Counted from the first letter of the stretch, positions 25,013 through 33,682 are shown. The stretch: 64,000 nt of DNA from Psychromarinibacter halotolerans (GCF_029168315.1 NZ_JARGYD010000008.1:62001-126000), one strand, 5' to 3'. Translations and numbers: made by a program. The notes: a model not told the origin generated them from the sequence alone.

Positions 25013-25450
25013 ATGATGCAAGAGACCGACATTCGCCAGAAACGCGGAACCGAATGGCTGGGCAAGGCCGGGCTTCGCCCGACGCGGCAGCGCGTCTCGC
25101 TTGCCGCCCTGCTGGTCGGTGACGGGCACGACCGCCATGTCACCGCTGAAAGCCTGTACGCCGCAAGCTGCGACACCGGCGAGAAAGTATCGCTGGCGAC
25201 AGTGTACAACACCCTGCGCGCGTTCTGCGACGCGGGCCTGATGCGGGAAATCACGGTGGACGGCTCGAAAAGCTATTTCGACACCAACACCTCGAACCAT
25301 CCGCATTTCTACTGGGAAGACGATTCGCACCTGTCCGACGCCCCGGCCGAGGAACTTGAGATCGCGCGCCTGCCCAACGCACCCGAAGGCGCAGAGATCA
25401 CGAATGTCGACGTGGTGATCCGCCTGCGGCCCAAGCCGAAGCACAGCTGA
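25013..25450 (+). CDS. irr: Iron response regulator Irr (Fur family)
   Basis: This 145-residue Fur-superfamily regulator senses haem status in alphaproteobacteria and controls haem synthesis and iron uptake. The winged-helix part includes GLRPTRQRVSLAALLVGDGHDRHVTAESLYAA and KVSLATVYNTLRAFCDAGLMREI; the dimer/sensor part has SNHPHFYWEDDSHLSD, the His-containing Irr region. The N-terminal haem regulatory Cys-Pro motif known from Bradyrhizobium is absent, as in other Rhodobacterales. A second possible ATG is one codon downstream. It is a likely controller of the hmu genes at the start of the window. Confidence 0.92.
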   Translation: MMQETDIRQKRGTEWLGKAGLRPTRQRVSLAALLVGDGHDRHVTAESLYAASCDTGEKVSLATVYNTLRAFCDAGLMREITVDGSKSYFDTNTSNHPHFYWEDDSHLSDAPAEELEIARLPNAPEGAEITNVDVVIRLRPKPKHS

Positions 25451-25480
25451 TCCGGCGAATATCACGAATGTGATGGACGC

Positions 25481-25501
25481 GGCGCTTTCGGCGCCCCTTT
25501 T
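25481..25501 (+). terminator. Terminator of irr
   Basis: A GGCGC / GCGCC stem with loop TTTCG is followed by CCTTTT, about 30 bp past the irr stop. Confidence 0.6.
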
Positions 25502-25540
25502 GCTGTTCGGATTGTGGGTATTGTGCTGGCCGTCGGGCCT

Positions 25541-25558
25541 GCCCCGCTTTCGCGGGGC
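25541..25558 (-). terminator. Hairpin at the end of ppk2
   Basis: A perfect GCCCCGC / GCGGGGC stem with a 4-base loop lies 6 bp past the ppk2 stop. No T-tract follows on the minus strand; together with the irr terminator it separates the convergent genes. Confidence 0.5.
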
Positions 25559-25564
25559 GAAGGC

Positions 25565-26500
25565 TCAGGTCAGCCGCTTGTCCGGGTGCAGCGAGTTCGA
25601 CAGCACATGTTCCGAGTTCTGCACGACGTGCTGCGCACGCCCCACGATCAGCGGGTCAGGCCGGCCGACGATCTCTTCGTCTTTGTCGGGATAATCGACG
25701 CTGGCAAGGAAGTGCTGCATGCAGTTCAGCCGCGCACGCTTCTTGTCGTTCGACTTGACGATCACCCACGGCGCATCCGCCGTGTCGGTGTAGAAGAACA
25801 TCGCCTCTTTCGCCTCGGTATAGTCGTCCCACTTGTCGAGGCTGGCCTTGTCGATCGGCGACAGCTTCCACTGTTTCAGCGGATCTGTTTCGCGCGATTT
25901 GAACCGGCGCCGCTGTTCGTCCTGCGTGACAGAGAACCAGTACTTGAACAGTTGTATCCCCGACCGGACCAGCATCCGTTCCAGTTCCGGCGCCTGCCGC
26001 ATGAATTCGAGGTATTCGTTCGGGCTGCAAAAGCCCATCACCCGCTCGACCCCCGCCCGGTTGTACCAAGACCGGTCGTAGAAAACCATTTCGCCCACCG
26101 TCGGAAGCTCGGCGATGTAACGTTGGAAGAACCACTGCCCCTGCTCTTCCCACGTCGGCTTGTTCAGAGCCACGATCCGCGCATGACGCGGGTTGAGATG
26201 TTCCATGAACCGCTTGATGGTGCCGCCCTTGCCGGCCGCGTCGCGCCCTTCGAAAAGCAGTACGAATTTCTGCTCTGTTTCCTGCGCCCAGATCTGCAGC
26301 TTCAGAAGTTCGGCCTGCAGCTCTGCCTTGCGGGTTTCGTACTCGGCGCGCGGCATCTTGCGGCTATAGGGGTATTGCCCCGTCTCGAACGCCTCGCGCA
26401 CCTGATCGGGCGTCACGGTCGGGAACGCGGTCAGCGAGTCGGCGGCAGCGGCCCCGTTTGCCGGCCGCGAGGCGAGGGGTTCGGTTGCCTTTGAAGTCAT
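25565..26500 (-). CDS. ppk2: Polyphosphate kinase 2 (PPK2 class I)
   Basis: This 311-residue enzyme is a P-loop kinase that uses polyphosphate to phosphorylate nucleoside diphosphates (or the reverse). Walker A GRDAAGKGGT lies at residues 85-94, followed by MEHLNPRHARIVALNKPTWEEQGQWFFQRYI, the Walker B-like MVFYDRSWYNRAGVERVMGF and the lid RFKSRETDPLKQWKLSPIDKASLDKWDDYTEAKEAMF. All PPK2 signatures are intact. The ATG at 26500 is preceded by AAGGAG; the longer upstream frame has no such site. A perfect FNR-type box 58-71 bp upstream suggests induction at low oxygen. Confidence 0.93.
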   Translation of the reverse strand: MTSKATEPLASRPANGAAAADSLTAFPTVTPDQVREAFETGQYPYSRKMPRAEYETRKAELQAELLKLQIWAQETEQKFVLLFEGRDAAGKGGTIKRFMEHLNPRHARIVALNKPTWEEQGQWFFQRYIAELPTVGEMVFYDRSWYNRAGVERVMGFCSPNEYLEFMRQAPELERMLVRSGIQLFKYWFSVTQDEQRRRFKSRETDPLKQWKLSPIDKASLDKWDDYTEAKEAMFFYTDTADAPWVIVKSNDKKRARLNCMQHFLASVDYPDKDEEIVGRPDPLIVGRAQHVVQNSEHVLSNSLHPDKRLT

Positions 26501-26880
26501 GCGGTTTCTCCTTGCCTTGCGTTGCGACCACGCTAGTTGAAATCGCCCCCGAAAACCTTGATCCGCATCAATGCCCCGCGACTCACCCTCAAGGCGTATG
26601 CGCATTTGATCACCCACCGCAGCCGAACGCGCCAACTGACGGGAATTTCACTTTTAAAGTGAGAAATTAACGTAAAGTTCGCGGCATCGCAGCATACATA
26701 AATTATTCTATCATAATGATTTTAAGTCTCTTCCGACGACAAAATCATTTGATCCATGCCGGAAGCAGCTTTTTAACTTACATGCCAAAATTTAGCCACG
26801 TTCGACACCTAGCGGTTGTCTTAACGGGCCTTTGATCAAACTGGCCCACCAGTGAGCAGTACCATTTTCCGGAGGCGAAC
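26501..26880. other. 380-bp AT-rich divergent promoter region
   Basis: This gap has no gene. From 26641 on it is clearly richer in A/T than its surroundings. It contains the FNR-type box (26558-26571), a 13-bp palindrome CACTTTTAAAGTG near 26650-26662, an inverted repeat with arms ATGATTTT (26716-26723) and AAAATCAT (26741-26748), a promoter-like TTGATC-N18-TTAACT (26749-26778), and the palindrome TTTGATCAAA at 26831-26840, 41-50 bp before the peroxiredoxin-like gene. Confidence 0.6.
26558..26571 (-). promoter_or_regulatory. Perfect FNR/FnrL box upstream of ppk2
   Basis: TTGATCCGCATCAA matches the FNR/FnrL consensus TTGAY-N4-RTCAA at every defined position. It is centred 64 bp before the ppk2 ATG; a class II activator site (centre at -41.5) would give a leader of about 22 bases. 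Confidence 0.7.
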
Positions 26881-27678
26881 GTGGGCTTTGAAACTATCTT
26901 CGGACGCAAGGGTCAGACCCACGCGTACGGATCTTCGCAACCGACGAAAAGCGTCGAGATGCCGTTCGGGTATCGCGAGTCGGTAGAGTGGGTTCCGCGG
27001 ATCGGCGACATCTTTCCGAACTTCCGCGCCGACAGTACCCATGGCAGCATCGACTTCCACAAATGGGCCGAAGGCCGCTGGATCTATTTCTTCAGCCACC
27101 CGACAATCCGGTCGGGCGTCAGCGCAACCGAAGTGGCCAGCATCGCGAACGCGGCGCCCTTCTTCCGCAAGCGCGGCGTCGAAGTGCTGGGCCTGTGCGC
27201 CGACTCTGCCGCCGCCCATGCGAAGTGGGAGGCCGAGATCGGCCGCATCTTCGGACTGCAAATCGACTATCCCGTGATCGACGATCGCGACGCCCACCTG
27301 AGCCAGGCGTTCGGTGCCGTGCACCCCAAGCAGGGCAGCGCGATGGCGATCCGGAAAAGTTTCATCATCGACCCCGCGCTGCGCGTGCGCATGATCTTCG
27401 AATACCCCCTGAACGTCGGCCGCAGCGTCGACGAGATCCTGCGGGTCATCGATGCGCTTCAGCTTGTCGACACCCACCGCGTCGGCATCCCCGCCGACTG
27501 GGAGGCCGGCGACAGCGTGGTGGTTCCCCCGTACATGGACAGCGACCAGGCCCTCGACCTGCACGGACAGGTGGAAGAACTCTCTCCCTCCCTCCGACTC
27601 GTGCCGGCTCCGGACCCGTCCGGTGATCACGCAGAAGCGCCGATGCCGGACACCCTTGAGGGGATCTACGGTCGCTGA
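26881..27678 (+). CDS. Peroxiredoxin-6-like protein lacking the peroxidatic Cys
   Basis: This 265-residue protein aligns along its length with 1-Cys peroxiredoxins (Prx6): PRIGDIFPNFRADSTHGSIDFHKWAEGRWIYFFSHP, DYPVIDDRD, MIFEYPLNVGRSVDEILRVIDALQL and RVGIPADWEAGDSVVVPP. In the active-site loop, where the family has P-x3-T-x2-C, it reads PTIRSGVS: Ser78 for Thr and Ser81 (codon AGC, 27121-27123) for the catalytic Cys. The only other cysteine is Cys106, not at a known catalytic place. It therefore cannot work as a normal thiol peroxidase; a sensor, chaperone or scaffold role is possible. A 30-residue N-terminal extension is present. GTG start after GGAGG. Confidence 0.85.
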   Translation: MGFETIFGRKGQTHAYGSSQPTKSVEMPFGYRESVEWVPRIGDIFPNFRADSTHGSIDFHKWAEGRWIYFFSHPTIRSGVSATEVASIANAAPFFRKRGVEVLGLCADSAAAHAKWEAEIGRIFGLQIDYPVIDDRDAHLSQAFGAVHPKQGSAMAIRKSFIIDPALRVRMIFEYPLNVGRSVDEILRVIDALQLVDTHRVGIPADWEAGDSVVVPPYMDSDQALDLHGQVEELSPSLRLVPAPDPSGDHAEAPMPDTLEGIYGR

Positions 27679-27689
27679 CATCGGCCTTC

Positions 27690-27712
27690 GGCGGCGGGCA
27701 AGACCCGCCGCC
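27690..27712 (+). terminator. Hairpin after the peroxiredoxin-like gene
   Basis: A perfect 9-bp stem GGCGGCGGG / CCCGCCGCC with loop CAAGA lies 12 bp past the stop. It has no T-tract. Confidence 0.5.
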
Positions 27713-27732
27713 GGGCCAATGAAAACCTGCTG

Positions 27733-27757
27733 CCCGCGCATCGCCTGCGCGGGTTTT
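27733..27757 (+). terminator. Rho-independent terminator
   Basis: An 8-bp stem CCCGCGCA / TGCGCGGG is followed by TTTT and, after GC, another TTTT. It likely ends the peroxiredoxin-like transcript before parE. Confidence 0.7.
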
Positions 27758-27894
27758 GCTTTTCCGGGCGCCCGCATATGCGGCAGGCATGCCCCGGGCG
27801 ACAGAACCGTCCACAGCTTTTCCCGCCACGCCGCTTCCCATCGCCTGCAAAAGCTGGTCTAATCCGACCTCAAACACGAAAAAAAGAGCAGAGC

Positions 27895-29859
<1,965 letters not shown>

Positions 29860-29883
29860 GGATGCGTCCGTGATCTGAGATAC

Positions 29884-30471
29884 ATGAAGCTGCTTAACCT
29901 ATTCAGTGGAATTCCCAATAAGGTTCGCGCAACAGCTTCCCTAGCGCTGCTCATTATCGCATGCCTAATCATTTCCAAGACTTTCGTTGTTGAACGCGTG
30001 TTTCTACCTGACCAACTGCGGAGCTACACCCCGGGATTGGTGGCAGGACTTGTGGCTATCTTGCTCACCATACCGATTGCACGCGCAGATCTTTTGGCCG
30101 TTCACCAGGACAGCATCTTCGAGATGTTTATGACACTAGGGATCTGTGTCGCGATCGTTTATCTCACAGCCGCCTTGGCGACGATAGGGCTCGGAGGCAA
30201 CGGCGGATGGCTCGGTCGGCCCGTGTCATTCTTCGTGATATTCATCATCATAATATCCAACTTGAACCCATCAAGGTACGGCGAACTCGCCGTACTTTCC
30301 ATTGGCGCGCTTAGTGCGTGGAACATCAGCGAAGCCGACAACATAATGGGTATATATGGATTTCTGATTTGGGTATTTGCTGTCCCAGGGTTCGTTTTGG
30401 CCTTGGACTTGGAGAAAGCGATTGAGCAGATGCGCTCAAACCCGGCAAACGACGATAGGCACTCGCGATAG
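29884..30471 (+). CDS. Orphan integral membrane protein, AT-rich gene
   Basis: I do not recognise this 195-residue protein. Hydropathy suggests four or five membrane helices: around residues 17-32 (ASLALLIIACLIIS), 50-66 (GLVAGLVAILLTIPIA), 82-105 (FMTLGICVAIVYLTAALATIGL), 114-128 (VSFFVIFIIIISN) and 158-175 (GIYGFLIWVFAVPGFVLAL). It ends in a charged tail. Codon choice and base composition are clearly less GC-rich than parE, 24 bp upstream, and the small palindromic repeats follow directly. This suggests acquisition by transfer, or a fast-evolving orphan. Confidence 0.6.
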   Translation: MKLLNLFSGIPNKVRATASLALLIIACLIISKTFVVERVFLPDQLRSYTPGLVAGLVAILLTIPIARADLLAVHQDSIFEMFMTLGICVAIVYLTAALATIGLGGNGGWLGRPVSFFVIFIIIISNLNPSRYGELAVLSIGALSAWNISEADNIMGIYGFLIWVFAVPGFVLALDLEKAIEQMRSNPANDDRHSR

Positions 30472-30483
30472 CTAGGCTGCCCT

Positions 30484-30598
30484 GGATGGGGTGAAACCCC
30501 ATCCTACCGGTCCCGTAGGGTGCGCTTCAGCGCGCCAAATTCGCCGCAACAAACGCAACCAACCGCCACCACCCCGTAGGGTGCGCTTCAGCGCACCG
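30484..30598. repeat. Small palindromic (REP-like) repeats
   Basis: A perfect 9-bp hairpin (GGATGGGGT / ACCCCATCC, 30484-30504) is followed by two copies of a 22-bp unit beginning CCCGTAGGGTGCGCTTCAGC (30512-30533 and 30573-30594), each itself a hairpin (GGTGCGC-TTCA-GCGCACC in the second copy). Units of this kind occur widely scattered in bacterial genomes; the intervening 39 bp hold nothing I recognise. Confidence 0.75.
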
Positions 30599-30616
30599 TC
30601 GCCCCACCCCCCGCGT

Positions 30617-31006
30617 CTACCGCTGCGCCGCCTCCAGCCAGCGCACCAGTCCCGCGATGGCTTCGGTCGTCATCACCGGCTGTCCGGTCTCGGCCTTCAA
30701 CATGACCGTCGCGCCCTCCAAAGCCGCGCCGAACTCCGGCATCTCGGTGTGCGCCGTCACCGGGTCGCGGCCGTCGATGCGGAAGACGACGCGGGCCAAG
30801 GGGAAGACGCCGCCGTTTTGCTCTGCCAGCTTCGTCAGGTCCGGCGGCGTGGTGTCGAGAATGAAGGACACCGGCCCCCCGCCCCGCGCGTCTTCTCCGT
30901 GGCAGCCCGAGCAGTGGATGAAGAAATTCCGTTCCGCCGGGCCGAAATCCTGCGCCGGGGCCGCCCCCGCCGCGCAGGTCAACAGAACCGCAATCAACTG
31001 TCGCAT
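30617..31006 (-). CDS. Small monohaem cytochrome c (paralogue 1)
   Basis: This 129-residue periplasmic protein has a signal peptide (residues 1-19, ending APAQ), one haem-binding motif CSGCH (residues 32-36) and a likely axial Met in TEMPEFG. The fold pattern CxGCHG-DLT-NGG-FP-V-IDGR-MPxF recurs in two other proteins here (32007-32423 and 32519-32932), so the three are paralogues. Its electron partner is unknown. GAGGAGG precedes the ATG; an upstream extension is not supported. A TTGA-N6-GCAA box lies 49-62 bp upstream. Confidence 0.85.
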   Translation of the reverse strand: MRQLIAVLLTCAAGAAPAQDFGPAERNFFIHCSGCHGEDARGGGPVSFILDTTPPDLTKLAEQNGGVFPLARVVFRIDGRDPVTAHTEMPEFGAALEGATVMLKAETGQPVMTTEAIAGLVRWLEAAQR

Positions 31007-31054
31007 GGCAAGATCCTCCTCCCCGCAGTTTGCCCCATCTTCCCGACCCCCGCC

Positions 31055-31068
31055 TTGATCCGGCGCAA
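31055..31068 (-). promoter_or_regulatory. FixK/FNR-like box upstream of cytochrome paralogue 1
   Basis: On the plus strand it reads TTGATCCGGCGCAA, fitting the FixK/FNR-type form TTGA-N6-GCAA but with only a half match to the FnrL right arm (ATCAA). It is centred 55 bp before the cytochrome ATG, close to the spacing of the better boxes at 26558 and 32988. Confidence 0.4.
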
Positions 31069-31106
31069 TTCGGTGCTTTGGCGCCCGGCCCACGCCAAGC
31101 GCGGAC

Positions 31107-31141
31107 AAAAAAAGCCCGCCGTGGGTTTCCACACGACGGGC
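31107..31141 (-). terminator. Rho-independent terminator of the csbD-PPOX operon
   Basis: Read on the minus strand, a 10-bp stem GCCCGTCGTG / CACGGCGGGC (one G-T pair) is followed by seven T residues, about 35 bp past the PPOX gene stop. Confidence 0.85.
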
Positions 31142-31176
31142 CAGAACACCTTTTAACGAAAGCCGAGGCGCGACGG

Positions 31177-31689
31177 TCAGGCCGCGCGACGGAAATCGAT
31201 CACCTTATGAACGCCCACGTCGGGCGTATGTTCCTCGTTCATGTTCGAACGGGCGATTTCCCACGCGAAACTTACGGGATTTCCCGTGCTGGACCACACC
31301 GCCGCTTCGGCGATGGGCATTTCCAGCAGGGTCACGCGCGGATCGTCGCGACCGCCTTCGAACCAAGCGGCGGCGATGTTGCTCCACAGCTCGTCCAGCT
31401 TGGCGCTGTCGTTCGACACGCGGATCGGCCCCTGCAGGCCGGCGTAGAAGTCGTGATCCTTGCCGGTCAGGGCGAACCGTGCGTCGGCACCGTTGCCGAT
31501 TGCCTTCACAAGGTCCGTATCGGACGCGGTGATGAAATACAGCGCCCGCGCGTCGCGATCGGCGAAGTGGCTCATGGGCTGCATGTGGTCATCCGCACCG
31601 CGAATGCCCAGCATCCCGGCGCGCACGCGGTCCAACTCGTCAAACAGCTGGCCGGTGGCGTCGTCTTGGGTTCGCTTGATGTCAGCCAT
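31177..31689 (-). CDS. Pyridoxamine-phosphate-oxidase-like general stress protein
   Basis: This 170-residue protein is of the PPOX-like split-barrel class known as general stress protein 26 in bacteria. Recognisable parts are HMQPMSHFADRDARALYFITASDTDLVKAI (flavin-binding strand region), ARFALTGKDHDFYAGLQGPIRVSNDSAKLDELWS and the C-terminal helix. Family members bind flavins (FMN/FAD) and protect against stress by an unclear route; oxidase activity is not implied. It starts 3 bp after csbD, is co-transcribed with it, and ends at a strong terminator. Confidence 0.82.
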   Translation of the reverse strand: MADIKRTQDDATGQLFDELDRVRAGMLGIRGADDHMQPMSHFADRDARALYFITASDTDLVKAIGNGADARFALTGKDHDFYAGLQGPIRVSNDSAKLDELWSNIAAAWFEGGRDDPRVTLLEMPIAEAAVWSSTGNPVSFAWEIARSNMNEEHTPDVGVHKVIDFRRAA

Positions 31690-31692
31690 TGC

Positions 31693-31890
31693 TTACACCG
31701 CCGCGTGCCATTGGTCGACTTGGCGCTCTGCCTCTTCCTTGGCGATCCCGTACTTTTTCTGGATCAGACCGACCAGCTGCTCGCGCTCGCCACGGACTTC
31801 CGCCAGATCATCATCGGTCAGTTCGCCCCATTCTTCACGGGCCTTGCCTTTGATCTGGTTCCAATTGCCTTTGACTTGTTCCCAGTTCAT
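31693..31890 (-). CDS. CsbD-family stress protein
   Basis: This 65-residue protein begins MNWEQVKGNWNQIKGKAREEWGELTDDDL, the classic CsbD start (N-W-x-Q-x-K-G-x2-x2-K-G-x3-x2-W-G). CsbD-like proteins accumulate under general stress and have no proven biochemical activity. The ATG at 31890 sits 6-7 bp after AAAGGAGG; a 16-codon upstream extension is not supported. An EcfG-type promoter lies upstream and the PPOX protein follows at once. Confidence 0.9.
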   Translation of the reverse strand: MNWEQVKGNWNQIKGKAREEWGELTDDDLAEVRGEREQLVGLIQKKYGIAKEEAERQVDQWHAAV

Positions 31891-31940
31891 GTGTGCCTCC
31901 TTTGGCTGGTCCGGCCGAGTTGGCCGGCTCTTGCACATGA

Positions 31941-31966
31941 AACGAGAGCGGTCCGCCCACGGTTCC
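31941..31966 (-). promoter_or_regulatory. EcfG-type stress promoter of csbD
   Basis: On the minus strand GGAAC (31966-31962) and CGTT (31944-31941) are separated by exactly 17 bp, the form recognised by the general-stress sigma factor EcfG (GGAAC-N16/17-CGTT). The csbD ATG is about 50 bp downstream. The match is exact in both elements, and the operon encodes two stress proteins, which supports it. Confidence 0.6.
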
Positions 31967-32006
31967 GAGAAATCGGATCAAGTTTCCATGACAGGCGGGA
32001 TCCGAC

Positions 32007-32423
32007 CTATTCGGCGTCGGTCCCGTCGCGCTGGATCGACCGGATGTATTCGGCCAGTTCGACAAGCGGTTCTGGCGTGGGCGTCAGGATGCCGTCGCCG
32101 GTCTGCACCAGCACGGTCCGCCCTTCCAGCAGCGGCCAGAAGGCGGGCATCGCGCCGTGGTGTTCCTCTCCCTTGGCGTAGCCGTCGATCTTCGACATCA
32201 CCTCGACCATCGGGAAGCGGCCGCCGTTGCGCGCGGCGATCAGCGTCAGGTCGGCCGGGACCGCATCCAGCGACACCGCCGCCGGACCCGTGCCGCGACC
32301 GTCGTCGCCGTGGCATCCGGCGCAAAGGTTCATGAAGTTGGATTCGCCCGTGTCGGTCTCTGGTGTGCACGCCCCAAGGGCGGCGAGACCGATGAGTGCG
32401 ACTAGGCTGCTCGTTGCCCGCAT
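32007..32423 (-). CDS. Small cytochrome c lipoprotein (paralogue 2)
   Basis: This 138-residue protein has a lipoprotein signal peptide with lipobox LGAC (Cys19), so it is anchored to a membrane facing the periplasm, unlike its soluble paralogues. The single haem motif is CAGCH (residues 34-38) and the likely axial Met is in HGAMPAFWP. The body repeats the paralogue pattern ADLTLIAARNGGRFPMVEVMSKIDG. The ribosome-binding site is poor (AAAGA). The partner is unknown. Confidence 0.85.
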   Translation of the reverse strand: MRATSSLVALIGLAALGACTPETDTGESNFMNLCAGCHGDDGRGTGPAAVSLDAVPADLTLIAARNGGRFPMVEVMSKIDGYAKGEEHHGAMPAFWPLLEGRTVLVQTGDGILTPTPEPLVELAEYIRSIQRDGTDAE

Positions 32424-32518
32424 CGTTCGTCTTTCTTTATTCTGACTTTTCCCAAGCCTATCACATCCGAACCGCGCGCGAAAGAATCCCCCACGCGCGC
32501 CGCCCGACGAATTCGGCG

Positions 32519-32932
32519 TCAGCGGCCCTGCAAAGCCGAGAGGTACTCGGCGATCCGAACCACATCGCCGCGTGTCTGGACCACCGATCCGTCCGGCCCG
32601 TCCAGCACCGCCGCACCGCCGCCCAGCATCGGGCCGAACACCGGCATCGGGCCGCCGTGGCCCTGCAAAAGCTGGCGGCCGTCGATCAGTTCGACCACCC
32701 GGATCAAGGGAAATTCGCCACCGTTGCGCGCCGCAAGGCCCGTCAGATCGGCCACCGGCACCGCCAGAAGCGGCGCAAGAGGGCCTTCGCCCTTGGCTTC
32801 GACGCCGTGGCATCCGGCGCAATAGGACTGGAACAGCGCCTCTCCCGTCTGGATGTCGCCGGACGCGTCCTGCGCCATCGCAGCGCCAGCCGAAAGCGAA
32901 AGAGAGAGTAGAACAAGTGCGGCCGTCTTCAT
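32519..32932 (-). CDS. Small monohaem cytochrome c (paralogue 3)
   Basis: This 137-residue periplasmic protein has a signal peptide ending AMAQ (residues 1-21), haem motif CAGCH (38-42) and a likely axial Met in GGPMPVFGPM. The core VADLTGLAARNGGEFPLIRVVELIDGR is the shared paralogue signature. GGGAGGA precedes the ATG. An FNR-type box TTGACGCAGGTCAA lies 56-69 bp upstream, suggesting induction at low oxygen. Confidence 0.88.
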   Translation of the reverse strand: MKTAALVLLSLSLSAGAAMAQDASGDIQTGEALFQSYCAGCHGVEAKGEGPLAPLLAVPVADLTGLAARNGGEFPLIRVVELIDGRQLLQGHGGPMPVFGPMLGGGAAVLDGPDGSVVQTRGDVVRIAEYLSALQGR

Positions 32933-32987
32933 AAGGTCCTCCCGGCTTGAAACACCGGAAGTCTGCGCCCGGGCACCGAACGGCGCC

Positions 32988-33001
32988 TTGACGCAGGTCA
33001 A
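32988..33001 (-). promoter_or_regulatory. FNR/FnrL-type box upstream of cytochrome paralogue 3
   Basis: TTGACGCAGGTCAA fits the FnrL consensus TTGAY-N4-RTCAA perfectly and is fully palindromic in its arms. It is centred 62 bp before the cytochrome ATG, almost the same spacing as the ppk2 box, and lies 3 bp past the lolD stop. Confidence 0.6.
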
Positions 33002-33004
33002 ACC

Positions 33005-33682
33005 CTAGACGATGCGGCCTTCTTCCAGCCGGACGGTGCGATCCATGCGCGCCGCAAGCTCTAGGTTGTGGGTCGCGATCAGCGCGCCCATACCCGTCTC
33101 GCGCACCAGTTCCATCAGCGCGTCGAACACGACGTCCGAGGTGCCGGGGTCAAGGTTGCCGGTCGGTTCGTCGGCCAGCAGCAGCTTTGGCCCATTGGCA
33201 AGCGCCCGGCAGAAGGCCACCCGCTGCTGTTCCCCGCCCGACAGGGCCGAGGGGCGATGGTCCACGCGACCGGACAGGCCGACGCGGGCCAGAAGGTCCT
33301 GCGCCCGCGCATCGGCCTTGCTGCGCGACACGCCATCCGCCAGTTGCGGCAGCACGATGTTCTCCAGCGCGCTGAACTCGGGCAGCAAGTGGTGGAACTG
33401 GTAGACGAAGCCCACCTGTTGGCGCCGCACCCGCGTGCGCTTGCGGTCGGACAGGCCGTCCATCCGGTCCCCGGCGATCTTCACCTCGCCCGTGTCGGGC
33501 GTGTCCAGCAGGCCCGCGATGTGCAGAAGCGTCGACTTGCCCGCCCCCGACGGCGCGACCAATGCCACGACCTCGCCCGGTCCGACGGTCACGCCCGCGC
33601 CGCGCAGCACCGCGACCTCGCCCGGCTCGCCGCGCTTGTAGACCTTTTCCAGCCCCGACAGTTCCAGCACCGGATCACTCAT
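33005..33682 (-). CDS. lolD: Lipoprotein-releasing ABC transporter ATP-binding protein LolD
   Basis: This 225-residue ATPase powers release of outer-membrane lipoproteins from the inner membrane. Walker A APSGAGKS lies at residues 43-50, the Q-loop in RQQVGFVYQFHHLLPEFSALEN, the signature LSGGEQQRVAFCRAL and Walker B LLLADEPTGNLD, then the His switch ATHNLELA. The N-terminal LELSGLEKVYKRGEPGEVAVLRG is the LolD/MacB-type opening. The start overlaps the end of lolC by 8 bp. Confidence 0.93.
   Translation of the reverse strand: MSDPVLELSGLEKVYKRGEPGEVAVLRGAGVTVGPGEVVALVAPSGAGKSTLLHIAGLLDTPDTGEVKIAGDRMDGLSDRKRTRVRRQQVGFVYQFHHLLPEFSALENIVLPQLADGVSRSKADARAQDLLARVGLSGRVDHRPSALSGGEQQRVAFCRALANGPKLLLADEPTGNLDPGTSDVVFDALMELVRETGMGALIATHNLELAARMDRTVRLEEGRIV

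Noticed and set aside
30512..30594. CRISPR-like repeat pair
   Set aside because: There are only two copies, each is a self-palindrome, there is no array of equal spacers and no cas gene; it fits REP-like elements.
31968..31981. FNR box before csbD (GGATCAA half-site)
   Set aside because: Only one half matches (TTGATCC on the minus strand); the other half is too far from consensus, and the EcfG-type promoter explains the region better.
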